The notes beneath the pieces were generated by a model. The model saw only the letters and a program-made list of their open reading frames with translations, did not search any database and had not been told where the DNA came from. The translations under genes and the position numbers were made by a program. A stretch of 64,000 bases of DNA from DASXRA01 sp036502575 (GTDB lineage: Bacteria; Actinomycetota; Actinomycetes; Mycobacteriales; Jatrophihabitantaceae): positions 26,122-90,121 of the forward strand of contig DASXYL010000053.1 of assembly GCA_036502575.1 (NCBI GenBank), written 5' to 3'. This document shows positions 46,008 through 54,791 of the stretch, piece after piece (the first letter of the stretch is position 1; every line of letters begins with the position of its first letter).

Positions 46008-46445
46008 ATGAGCGACGGGCTGGTCTCCGAAGAGAGAATCATCGCAGCCGAGCCGCAGGCGCTGTTCGACATCATCGCCGACCCCGCGATGCATCCGGTC
46101 ATCGACGGCTCCGGATCCGTGGTCGCGGTCCGCCGGGGTAACCCGCCTCGGCTGTCCAAGGGCGCGACGTTCTCGATGGACATGAAGATCGGCGTGGCGT
46201 ACAAGATCCGCAACGCCGTCGTCGAGTTCGACGAGGGACGGCGTATCGCCTGGCGGCACTTCTACGGCCACGTGTGGCGCTACCTGTTCGACCCCGTCGA
46301 AGGCGGCACCAAGGTGACCGAGCAGTGGGACCCGGCGCAGGCCAAGAACAAGCTCGCCCTGCGGCTGATGGGATTTCCGGCCCGCAACCGACGCAGCATC
46401 CACCACACCCTGGAACGGTTGGCCGATCTCGCCGCCAAGCCTTAG
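46008..46445 (+). CDS. SRPBCC (polyketide cyclase/dehydrase-like) family protein
   Basis: A 145-residue single-domain protein with the START/Bet v1-like pattern: N-terminal strand and helix (ERIIAAEPQALFDIIADPAM), an internal curved sheet (FEVD-like EFDEGRRIAWRHFYGH) and a long C-terminal helix (RRSIHHTLERLADLAAKP). Such proteins bind hydrophobic ligands; no catalytic residues can be assigned. The start ATG at 46008 is only 30 bp from the divergent mshC start. Confidence 0.82.
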   Translation: MSDGLVSEERIIAAEPQALFDIIADPAMHPVIDGSGSVVAVRRGNPPRLSKGATFSMDMKIGVAYKIRNAVVEFDEGRRIAWRHFYGHVWRYLFDPVEGGTKVTEQWDPAQAKNKLALRLMGFPARNRRSIHHTLERLADLAAKP

Positions 46446-46478
46446 CCCGGGTTGCCGGAACCAGTCCGGCCAGAACTA

Positions 46479-46498
46479 AGTTAGGGTTACCTAACTAG
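46479..46498. promoter_or_regulatory. IdeR/DtxR-like iron box
   Basis: AGTTAGGGTTACCTAACTAG carries the inverted halves GTTAGG and CCTAAC, close to the DtxR/IdeR consensus TTAGGTTAGSCTAACCTAA. It lies 26 bp upstream of the siderophore-interacting protein start, where iron-loaded repressor would block transcription. Both the position and the target gene support the call. Confidence 0.7.
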
Positions 46499-46523
46499 CT
46501 GTCGTTCGAGACGAGGGTTGCGT

Positions 46524-47378
46524 ATGAGCACGCCGATCACCCAGGCTGACACCGTCGCGGCGGGTCCGCCCCGACCAGCGCGGCCCCAAGCTGTGCTCGC
46601 TGTCCGCTCGCGCGAGCGACGCAGCGCGCACACGGTTCGGGTCGTCGCTGGCGGCGCGGGCTTCGCGGCATTCCGCACGAACGAGTTCACCGACAAGTAC
46701 GTCAAGATCGTCTTCGTCGACCCGGCGCTCGGGCTCACCCCGCCCTACGACCTCGCGGCGCTGCGCGAGTCGCTGCCGCCCGAGCAGCGTCCGGTCACCC
46801 GGACGTACACGGTGCGGCGGGTCGAGGCCGACCTCGAGCAGATCACCCTCGACTTCGTCGTCCACGGCGACCTTGGGCTGGCCGCGCCCTGGGCCGCCCG
46901 GGCCGAGCCCGGCGATCTGCTCACACTGTCCGGCGCGGGCGGCGCCTACCGACCCAATCCAGCACTCGACTGGCATCTGTTCGTGGGCGACGAGTCGGCG
47001 CTGCCGGCGATCAACTCGGCGCTGGAGGCCCTGCCGTCCAACGCGCGCGGAATCGCCTACCTGGAGTCCAGCGACGACTCCGATCACCTAGACACGCCAG
47101 CCCCGTCCGGTGTCGACGTGCGCTGGCTGCACCGCACCGACCCCGGCTCCCGACCCACACTGCTCGCCGAGGCGATCACCGCGGGCGAATGGCGCCCCGG
47201 TCGGGTGGGCGTCTTCGCCCACGGCGAGCGCGAGTCGATGAAGGCCGTCCGCGCCGCACTCAAGACCCGACTGACGCCGGACGACGATCTCTCCCTGTCC
47301 GGCTATTGGGCCTACGGGCGCACCGAGGACCTCTTCCAAGCCGAGAAGCGCCAGCCGGTCGGGCAGATCGACGGCTGA
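46524..47378 (+). CDS. Siderophore-interacting protein (FAD-dependent ferric reductase)
   Basis: A 284-residue SIP-family flavoprotein, which reduces ferric siderophores in the cytoplasm to release iron. FAD-binding motif RTYTVRRVEAD (RxYTxR type) near residue 95, DFVVHGDLGLAAPWAARAEP, NAD-binding part around HLFVGDESALPAINSALEAL, and the C-terminal SGYWAYGRTEDLFQAEK (YWRxG variant). ATG at 46524. An iron-box palindrome directly upstream indicates induction under iron limitation. No siderophore synthesis or transport genes are in the window. Confidence 0.92.
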   Translation: MSTPITQADTVAAGPPRPARPQAVLAVRSRERRSAHTVRVVAGGAGFAAFRTNEFTDKYVKIVFVDPALGLTPPYDLAALRESLPPEQRPVTRTYTVRRVEADLEQITLDFVVHGDLGLAAPWAARAEPGDLLTLSGAGGAYRPNPALDWHLFVGDESALPAINSALEALPSNARGIAYLESSDDSDHLDTPAPSGVDVRWLHRTDPGSRPTLLAEAITAGEWRPGRVGVFAHGERESMKAVRAALKTRLTPDDDLSLSGYWAYGRTEDLFQAEKRQPVGQIDG

Positions 47379-47429
47379 TCCCGGCAACCCCGGGCAACCA
47401 CCGGGAGATGCCCAGCCGAGCATCGAATG

Positions 47430-48188
47430 CTAGATCGGCGGCCAGGGAATCGCCGGGCGGTCACCGTCCGGCCACGGATGGCATCGCTGCTGCAGCAGGT
47501 AGTCGACGCGGCGCACCGTACGGCGAACCTCGCGGGTGGTCAGCAGCTCGCCCAGCCGATCACCGAGCGCACCTTCGAGCTCGGCCCGCAGCCTGCTCAG
47601 CACGTCCACGGCTTCGTCGGTCAGCGGATCGCCGGCCCATTGCCAGAGCAGGGTCCGCAGCTTCGGGTCGACGTTGAAGGTCACGCCGTGGTCGACGCCG
47701 TAGATGTGGCCGGCCGGCGTCGGCAGCAGGTGTCCACCCTTGCGGTCGGCATTGTTGATCACCGCGTCGAAGACGGCGATCCGGCGCAGCTGCTCGGAGT
47801 TCGACCGCCGCACCAGCGACACGATGTCCACGGCCTCGTCGACGTTGATCCACAGCTGCACCATGCCGGGCCCGAGCGGCCCGTCCCGGTACACGGTCGG
47901 CGGCACGATGTCCCATCCGGACGCCGCCGAGACTTCGTAGGCGGCGATCTCGCGCTCGGCCAGGGTGCCGTCGGGGAAGTCCCAGAGCGGCCGCTCCCCC
48001 GCGACCGGCTTGTAGACGCAGGCCGCGGCGAGCTCACCGTTGCTGACCGCGCAGTACAGCGTCGTGTTCGACGCCTCGACGAGTCGCCCCTCGACGGCCA
48101 GCTCACCGTCGCGGAGCAGGCACAGCGCGTCGTCCACCGGCAGCTCGACCGCCGGCGTCAGGTCGTCCGGGCCCATCGCCTCGCTCAC
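47430..48188 (-). CDS. SCO1664-family (PI3/4-kinase-like fold) protein
   Basis: A 252-residue protein of the actinobacterial family containing Rv2133c/SCO1664-type proteins. VYKPVAGERPLWDFPDGTLA near residue 55 corresponds to the nucleotide-binding Lys strand, FDAVINNADRKGGHLL to the catalytic-loop-like Asp/Asn region, and IYGVDHGVTFN to the metal-binding Asp. This gives a kinase-like fold related to PI3/4 kinases or HipA, but the substrate is not known. GTG at 48188 overlaps the DUF3090 stop (GTGA). It is the last gene of the uppP - phosphatase - DUF3090 operon, in the same order as in mycobacteria. Confidence 0.85.
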   Translation of the reverse strand: MSEAMGPDDLTPAVELPVDDALCLLRDGELAVEGRLVEASNTTLYCAVSNGELAAACVYKPVAGERPLWDFPDGTLAEREIAAYEVSAASGWDIVPPTVYRDGPLGPGMVQLWINVDEAVDIVSLVRRSNSEQLRRIAVFDAVINNADRKGGHLLPTPAGHIYGVDHGVTFNVDPKLRTLLWQWAGDPLTDEAVDVLSRLRAELEGALGDRLGELLTTREVRRTVRRVDYLLQQRCHPWPDGDRPAIPWPPI

Positions 48189-48754
48189 GCTTCGAGGGCG
48201 CTGCCGCGGTGGTAGCCGTTCTGCCGCGGGCAGATGTGTCCGGCGTTCGGGTCCAGCGGCAACCCGCACAGCGGACACGGCGGCCGCCCGGCGGCGAGCA
48301 CGGCGCGGGCTCGGGTGACGAAGTCGCGGGCCGAGCCCGGCTCCAGGCGTACCCGCAGCGCGTCGGGGCCCTCGTCGACGTCTTCGAGCAGCGTCTCCTG
48401 GGCGATCTCGGTGTCCTCCACCGGTGCCTGCGCCTCGATCACGACGACGCTGGAGTCGCTGTCCCAGGCCAGGGCCATCGCCCCGACGCGGAACTCCTCG
48501 TCGATCGGCTGCTCCAGAGCGTCCGCGTCGGGCTCGCCACCGTCCGGGATGACGGTGCCGGTGCGAGCGACGACCTCGTCGAGCAGCTGCTCGATCCGGT
48601 CGGCCAGCACGGCGACCTGCTGCTTCTCCACCGCTACCGAGACGACGCGCGCGGCGTCGGCGGCTTGCAGGTAGAACGTGCGATCGCCCGGCGTGCCAAC
48701 GGTGCCCGCGACGAATCGTCGCGGGCGGTCGAAGAGAAACAGTTGGCGGGCCAT
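48185..48754 (-). CDS. DUF3090-family protein
   Basis: A 189-residue protein conserved across actinobacteria (Rv2134c type). It starts MARQLFLFDRPRRFVAGTVG, has a central acidic beta-rich region, and ends with CPLCGLPLDPNAGHICPRQN, a Cys/His cluster that looks like a zinc site. Function unknown; invariant linkage to the kinase-like gene downstream and the histidine phosphatase upstream suggests a shared process. Coupled by GTGA to the next gene. Confidence 0.88.
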   Translation of the reverse strand: MARQLFLFDRPRRFVAGTVGTPGDRTFYLQAADAARVVSVAVEKQQVAVLADRIEQLLDEVVARTGTVIPDGGEPDADALEQPIDEEFRVGAMALAWDSDSSVVVIEAQAPVEDTEIAQETLLEDVDEGPDALRVRLEPGSARDFVTRARAVLAAGRPPCPLCGLPLDPNAGHICPRQNGYHRGSALEA

Positions 48755-48782
48755 GGCTACCTACGAGCGTAGTGGTTCGTGC

Positions 48783-49481
48783 TCAGGTGTTGCCGCCCCC
48801 GGATCCGCCCCCGACCGTGGCATCCGACCCGCCCTTGCGGGACCGGCCCCGACGCTTCGGTGGCGCGAATCCCGACAGGTCGCCACCCACGTCGTTGGCG
48901 CGCAGCACGTAGGGCCGGGTGTCGGTGTACCGCACGATCGACGTCGAGCACGGGTCGACGACGATCCGCTGGAACTGGTCGAGATGCAGGCCCAGCGCGT
49001 CGGCCAGAATGGCCTTGATCACATCGCCGTGGCTGCACGCCACCCAGACCGCGTCAGCGCCGAGTCGTGCGTCCCAGTCACGTATCGACTGGACGGCTCG
49101 GGCCGCGACCTCGAGCAGCGACTCACCGTTCGGAAACCGCACGGCGGACGGCTGGGACTGCACGACTTTCCACAGCGGATCCCGAGCCAGGTCCTTGAGC
49201 GACTTGCCGGTCCAGTCGCCGTAGCCGCACTCGATCAGCCCCTCGTCGACGTGCCGCTGCGGTGCCGTTTTCTGCGCGGCGGCGATCAGGTCGGCGGTCT
49301 CGACGCAGCGTTCGAGCGGGCTGGTCACCACGGCCGCGATCGGCAACGCGGCAATCCGCTGCGCGACGCTCTGCGCTTGCGCGCGGCCTCGATCGTCCAG
49401 ATGCACGCCGGGCGTCCGGCCGGCCAGCACCGGTCCGGTCAACGGCGTCAGGCCGTGGCGCACGAGCAGGACGGTGGACAT
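48783..49481 (-). CDS. Histidine phosphatase family protein
   Basis: A 232-residue phosphoglycerate-mutase-like phosphatase (Rv2135c type). Catalytic RHG in VLLVRHGLTPLTGP, second Arg in SPLERCVETA, Glu in CGYGDWTGKSL, and second His in WVACSHGDVIKAIL. The C-terminal ~25 residues are basic then Gly-rich and probably disordered. Substrate unknown. It lies 6 bp downstream of uppP in the same operon. Confidence 0.9.
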   Translation of the reverse strand: MSTVLLVRHGLTPLTGPVLAGRTPGVHLDDRGRAQAQSVAQRIAALPIAAVVTSPLERCVETADLIAAAQKTAPQRHVDEGLIECGYGDWTGKSLKDLARDPLWKVVQSQPSAVRFPNGESLLEVAARAVQSIRDWDARLGADAVWVACSHGDVIKAILADALGLHLDQFQRIVVDPCSTSIVRYTDTRPYVLRANDVGGDLSGFAPPKRRGRSRKGGSDATVGGGSGGGNT

Positions 49482-49487
49482 GGCCTC

Positions 49488-50377
<890 letters not shown>

Positions 50378-50381
<4 letters not shown>

Positions 50382-51427
50382 CCGGCCGCCCCGGATTTCT
50401 CCAGCGCGTCTACGGCGGTCGTCAGCGCGCGCAGCCGCTCGTCCAGTGTCGCGGCGAAGGGGGTGAGGGCCAGGGTCGCTACGCCGGACGCGGCGAAAGC
50501 CGCCATCCGCTCGGCGATGCGCTCGGGTGGGCCGAGCAGGGCAGTCGAGTCCACGAACTCGAGCGGCACGGCCGCGGCGGCGCCATCGTAGTCGCGCGAC
50601 AGGTAGCGGTTCTGGACCTCCGCCGCCGCGTCGGCGTAGCCCATCCGGCCGGCGAGCGCGTTGTAGAAGTTCTGCTCGCGGCTGCCCATGCCGCCGACGT
50701 AGAGAGCCGCCATCGCCCGCAACGGCGCGGCGCAGGCCTCGATGTCATCGCCGATCACCATCGAGGTATTGGCGACGACGTCGAACCCGTCGAGCGTCTT
50801 GCCGGCCTTGGCTCGCCCGGCCTCGATGTGCTCGAACAGCTCGTCGCGGTGGTCGGGAGCGTAGAAGATCGCCAGCCAGCCGTCGGCGATCTCGCCGGTC
50901 AGCTGCAGGTTCTTCGGGCCGACGGCCGCCAGGTAGATCGGGATGTGCTCGCGGACCGGGTGCACCGTCAGCTGCAGCGCCTTGCCGGGGCCGTCGGGCA
51001 GCGGCAGCGTGTACGTCTCGCCGTCGTAGCGCACCCGCTGCCGCGACAACGCCAGCTGCACGATGTCGATGTACTCGCGGGTGCGGGCCAGCGGCTTGGC
51101 CCAGCGCACGCCGTGCCAGCCCTCGGACACCTGCGGCCCGGACAGGCCCAGGCCCAGGCGGAACCGGCCGCCGGACAGCGTGTCCAGGGTTGCGGCGGTC
51201 ATCGCGGTCATAGCCGGGGTGCGGGCCGGGATCTGCATCACGGCGCTGCCGATGTCGATGCGGGGAGCCTGCGCGGCCACCCACGCGAGCACGGTCGGTG
51301 AGTCCGAACCGTAGGCCTCGGCGGCCCACACCACCGAGTAGCCCAGCCGGTCGGCCTCCCGGGCCAGGGCCAGGTTGTCCGCGTCGTTGCCCATGCCCCA
51401 GTAGCCGAGGTTCAATCCCAACTTCAC
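50378..51427 (-). CDS. LLM-class F420-dependent oxidoreductase
   Basis: A 349-residue luciferase-like monooxygenase-fold enzyme. N-terminus MKLGLNLGYWGMGNDADNLA, WAAEAYGSDSPTVLAWVAAQ, GSAVMQIPARTPAMTAMTAA and RFRLGLGLSG are typical of the F420-binding subgroup, which oxidises or reduces substrates with coenzyme F420. Substrate unknown. It is the first gene of the uppP operon and is divergent from the aldo/keto reductase gene about 100 bp away. Confidence 0.9.
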
Positions 51428-51531
51428 GCGCTCACCTTAGAGGTGACGGCCATGGGTTGCTGATCAGGGACGTCGGCGTGGCTGTCCACACCCAGCCACG
51501 GCCCGTCCCCGCGAGCCGGTAGGTTTTCGCC

Positions 51532-52500
51532 GTGAAGCAGCGCAGCGTCGGGCACAGCGGCCTTCGGGTGTCCCAGCTTGGCCTCGGCACCATGACGTGG
51601 GGACTCGAGACCGATCCGGACGAGGCGGCCGCTCAACTCGTCGCCTTCCGCGAGGCCGGCGGCACGCTGATCGACACGGCGGTGTCGTACGCGTTCGGCC
51701 GCTCCGAGCAGATCATCGGCCAGCTGATCGCGGACGTCGTCCCCCGCGACGAGGTCGTGATCGCCACCAAGGCCGGCATCATCCGCACCGAGCACGACCG
51801 CATCGTGAACGTCGGCCGGGGCGAGCTGCTGCGCCGCCTCGACCAGTCGCTGCAGCGTCTCGGCACCGACTACGTCGACCTCTGGTACGTGCACTACGTC
51901 GACGACACGGTGCCCTTCGACGAGACGCTCTCGGCCCTGGACACCGCCGTGGCGTCGGGCAAGGCCCGCTACGTCGGGGTGTCGAACTACTGCGGCTGGC
52001 GCACCGCCCGCGCCGCGGTGTGGCAGCGCGCCGTTCCGGGCCGGGCCCCGATCGTCGCCAACCAGGTGCGGTACTCGCTGCTCGATCGCGGCGTCGAGCG
52101 CGAGGTCATCCCCGCGTCGCGGACGCTGGGTGTGGGGGTGCTGCCCTACTCGCCGCTCGGCGGTGGCGTGCTCACCGGCAAGTACCGGGCCGGCGTCCCG
52201 GCCGATTCCCGGGCGGCGGCGAACGGGCGCAACCTGGCCGACATCGCCTCCGACCGCGAGATCGGCATCGTCGAGGCGGTGGCGACCGCCGCGGAAGGGC
52301 TCGCGACCTCGCCCATCGCCGTCGCGCTGGCCTGGGTGCGCGACCAGCCCGGCGTCACCGCGCCGATCCTGGGTGCGCGCACCCTCGGCCAGCTCACCGC
52401 CGCGCTGGCCTCGGAGAAGCTCGAGCTGCCGATGGAGATCCGCCAGGCGCTCGACGACGTGTCGGCACCGGCTATCGGCTATCCCGAGGACGTCAGCTGA
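51532..52500 (+). CDS. Aldo/keto reductase
   Basis: A 322-residue NADPH-dependent reductase with a (beta/alpha)8 barrel. The catalytic tetrad is visible: Asp and Tyr in LIDTAVSYAFGRSE, Lys in VVIATKAGIIR, and His in DLWYVHYVDDTVPF; the NADPH site is near APILGARTLGQL. GTG start at 51532. Its stop overlaps the presumed start of the RecD-like helicase gene, so the pair is an operon although no functional link is evident. Confidence 0.92.
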   Translation: MKQRSVGHSGLRVSQLGLGTMTWGLETDPDEAAAQLVAFREAGGTLIDTAVSYAFGRSEQIIGQLIADVVPRDEVVIATKAGIIRTEHDRIVNVGRGELLRRLDQSLQRLGTDYVDLWYVHYVDDTVPFDETLSALDTAVASGKARYVGVSNYCGWRTARAAVWQRAVPGRAPIVANQVRYSLLDRGVEREVIPASRTLGVGVLPYSPLGGGVLTGKYRAGVPADSRAAANGRNLADIASDREIGIVEAVATAAEGLATSPIAVALAWVRDQPGVTAPILGARTLGQLTAALASEKLELPMEIRQALDDVSAPAIGYPEDVS

Positions 52501-54404
52501 ACGATCCGATCTTCACCGCGTTCGTCGAAGCCCGGCTCTGGCCCGGCCTCGGGCCCAAGCTGGCCGCGGGCCTCGACGATGCCGGCATCCACGGCCCGGC
52601 CGACGTGACGGCGCAGCGGCTGGCGTTACTGCCCAAGATCGGGGCGATGCGGGCCGGCCGGCTGCTGTCCTCGTTCCTGGCGGCGGCGCCGGTGTACGAA
52701 CTCGTCGAACTGCTCATCCCGGCCGGGCTCGAAGCCCGGGTGGCCAGCCGGGTGGTCGACACGCTCGGGCCACCGGCGCCCCGGCTGGTGCGCGACGACC
52801 CGTGGCTGCTGCTGGCCATCCCCGGGGTGCAGCCCGACGACGCCGACCGGGTCGCTCGCGCCGCGCTGCCCGGCGTGCAGCGCGACGACCCGCGCCGGGC
52901 CCGAGCGCTCGTCGCCCATGTGCTGGCTCGCGACTCGCGCGACGGCCACACGGTCACGCCGGCCGATGCGGTGATGGACGCGCTGGGCCAATTCGGGGCC
53001 GGCGACCCGGGCGCTGCCGTCGAGGCGGCGCTCGAGGCGGCCACCGTGATCCGCTTCGACGATGAGGGCGAGCAACCCCTGCTGGGCCTCGCTCGCTACG
53101 CCGAGGCCGAGGACGCGATCGCCCAGTCCGTCGCCCGGCTGGTGGCCACGTCCGAGCCGATCAAGGCCGACCTGCGTCCCAAGGCGACCGACCTCGACGA
53201 CGTCCAGCGCTCGGCCGTCGAGCACGCCATGCGCTCGGGGGTGAGCGTCCTGACCGGTGGTCCGGGCACCGGCAAGAGCCACACCGTCGCCACCATCGTG
53301 TCGCTGGCCGAGAAGGCCGGGCGCAATGTGGCCCTGGCCGCGCCCACCGGGCGCGCCGCCAAGCGGCTCGAGGAGCTGACCGGCTCCCCCGCGTCGACGA
53401 TCCACCGGCTGCTGGGCGCCCAGGCTCGGCAGCGGGGTGCGGATCTGGATTTCACCGGCGGGTTCGCCCACAACGCCGAGGCGCCGCTCGACGAGGACCT
53501 CGTGGTGGTCGACGAGACCTCGATGCTCGACGTCGAGCTCGCCGACGCACTGCTGGAGGCTTGCGCCGACGGCACGCATCTCGTCTTCGTGGGCGACGCC
53601 GCCCAGCTGCCCTCGATCGGCCCCGGACGGGTGCTGGGCGAGCTGATCGACGCCGGCGTCGTCCCGGTCACCGAGCTGACGACGCTCTACCGCCAGGAGG
53701 AGGGCGGTGCGATCGCCCGGCTCGCGACCAGCGTCCGCCAGGGCGAGCTGCCGGTCGTGGACGACCCGACCCGCGAGGTCGTCATCGTGCCGGCTCGCGG
53801 TTCGACCGAGGCGGCCCATCGCGTCGTGCAGTTGGTCACGGACTCGATCCCCCGGGCCCTGGGCATCGCGGCCGAGCAGATCCAGGTCGTCACGCCCGTG
53901 CACCGCGGCGGCGCCGGCACCCAGGCGCTGAACGCCGTACTCAAGGCGAAGCTGAACCCTGGTCAGGGACGCGGCCGGTTCGACCCGGGTGATCGCGTCG
54001 TGGCCACGGCGAACCACATGGAGGCCGAGCCGTTCGGGTACGCCAACGGCGAGGTGGGTGTGGTCGTGGACATCGAGCGCGACGGCACCGTGACCGTCGA
54101 GTTCGCGTCCGGCCCGGCCGAGGTGAAGGGCAAGGCGCTGGCCGATCTGCTGCACGGCTGGGCGATCACCGTGCACCGGGCGCAGGGCTCGGAGTTCCCC
54201 GCCGTGGTCGTGGCGCTGCCGCCGGAGGCCGCCGGCATGCTGTCGCGTCCCCTCGTCTACACCGCGATGACCCGGGCGCAACGCCATCTCTCCGTCGTGC
54301 ACGCGGTGGGCCCTGGCCTCGCCCGAGCCGTGCGCCACGTCGGGGCGCGTCCGCGCCGGACCCGGTTGCGAAAGTTGCTGCTGGATTACGTCGAATCGAA
54401 CTAA
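52497..54404 (+). CDS. RecD2-like DNA helicase with N-terminal HhH, non-AUG start
   Basis: About 635 residues. N-terminal helix-hairpin-helix region (LGPKLAAGLDDAGIHGPADV) and a RecD2-like linker, then superfamily 1B helicase motifs: Walker A VSVLTGGPGTGKSHTV, AAPTGRAAKRL (Ia), VVVDETSMLDVEL (II), VGDAAQLPSIGPGRVLGEL (III), TLYRQEEGG (IV) and ITVHRAQGSEFPAVVV / YTAMTRAQ (V, VI). Expected 5'-3' helicase in replication or repair. No ATG or GTG precedes the HhH motif; the frame opens with CTG inside CTGA, which overlaps the reductase stop. The first GTG (52605) would cut into the HhH. The start is therefore uncertain, though the gene is not. Confidence 0.88.
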   Translation: MNDPIFTAFVEARLWPGLGPKLAAGLDDAGIHGPADVTAQRLALLPKIGAMRAGRLLSSFLAAAPVYELVELLIPAGLEARVASRVVDTLGPPAPRLVRDDPWLLLAIPGVQPDDADRVARAALPGVQRDDPRRARALVAHVLARDSRDGHTVTPADAVMDALGQFGAGDPGAAVEAALEAATVIRFDDEGEQPLLGLARYAEAEDAIAQSVARLVATSEPIKADLRPKATDLDDVQRSAVEHAMRSGVSVLTGGPGTGKSHTVATIVSLAEKAGRNVALAAPTGRAAKRLEELTGSPASTIHRLLGAQARQRGADLDFTGGFAHNAEAPLDEDLVVVDETSMLDVELADALLEACADGTHLVFVGDAAQLPSIGPGRVLGELIDAGVVPVTELTTLYRQEEGGAIARLATSVRQGELPVVDDPTREVVIVPARGSTEAAHRVVQLVTDSIPRALGIAAEQIQVVTPVHRGGAGTQALNAVLKAKLNPGQGRGRFDPGDRVVATANHMEAEPFGYANGEVGVVVDIERDGTVTVEFASGPAEVKGKALADLLHGWAITVHRAQGSEFPAVVVALPPEAAGMLSRPLVYTAMTRAQRHLSVVHAVGPGLARAVRHVGARPRRTRLRKLLLDYVESN

Positions 54405-54444
54405 GGGTGGAGATCAGTGGCCGGGAGGGGTTTACTGGCCTTCT

Positions 54445-54678
54445 ATGACGGCGATATCCGCCGAGGAGGCGGTCGCAGATCCCGACTGGGAGTATGCGCC
54501 GCTGCGGATTCCGGCCGACGTGAGCCGGACCTCAGCGGCGGTGCGTCTCGCCCTGCACGCCGAGTTCGGCGGCTGGGAACTCGCCCGGGTGCAGCGCTAC
54601 ACCGACGGCACCCGACGGGTGTGGCTGCGCCGGCGCCGCGCGGTCGGACACCTACCCCTCCCCGGCCTGAGCAGCTAG
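54445..54678 (+). CDS. DUF5703-family small protein
   Basis: A 77-residue protein conserved in actinobacteria: PDWEYAPLRIPADVSRTSAA, then ALHAEFGGWELARVQRYTDG and TRRVWLRRR. The fold is probably a small alpha/beta unit; function unknown. ATG at 54445, 40 bp after the helicase gene. It converges on the DNA ligase gene; the 113-bp gap holds a TGATCAACA/TGTTGATCA inverted repeat (54715-54767) that may be a weak terminator. Confidence 0.8.
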   Translation: MTAISAEEAVADPDWEYAPLRIPADVSRTSAAVRLALHAEFGGWELARVQRYTDGTRRVWLRRRRAVGHLPLPGLSS

Positions 54679-54791
54679 CCACGATCCGGGACGGATGCGC
54701 GCCGATCCGGTTCATGATCAACAGCCGCTCAGGTGGCGAATACGCCAGCTGGCGGGATGTTGATCACATGTCGGATGCGCTGACCGCGCGG

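Noticed and set aside
54715..54767. TGATCAACA/TGTTGATCA inverted repeat as a terminator between DUF5703 and the DNA ligase gene
   Set aside because: A 9-bp stem with a 35-nt loop and no T-run is too weak to call; mentioned only in the DUF5703 entry.
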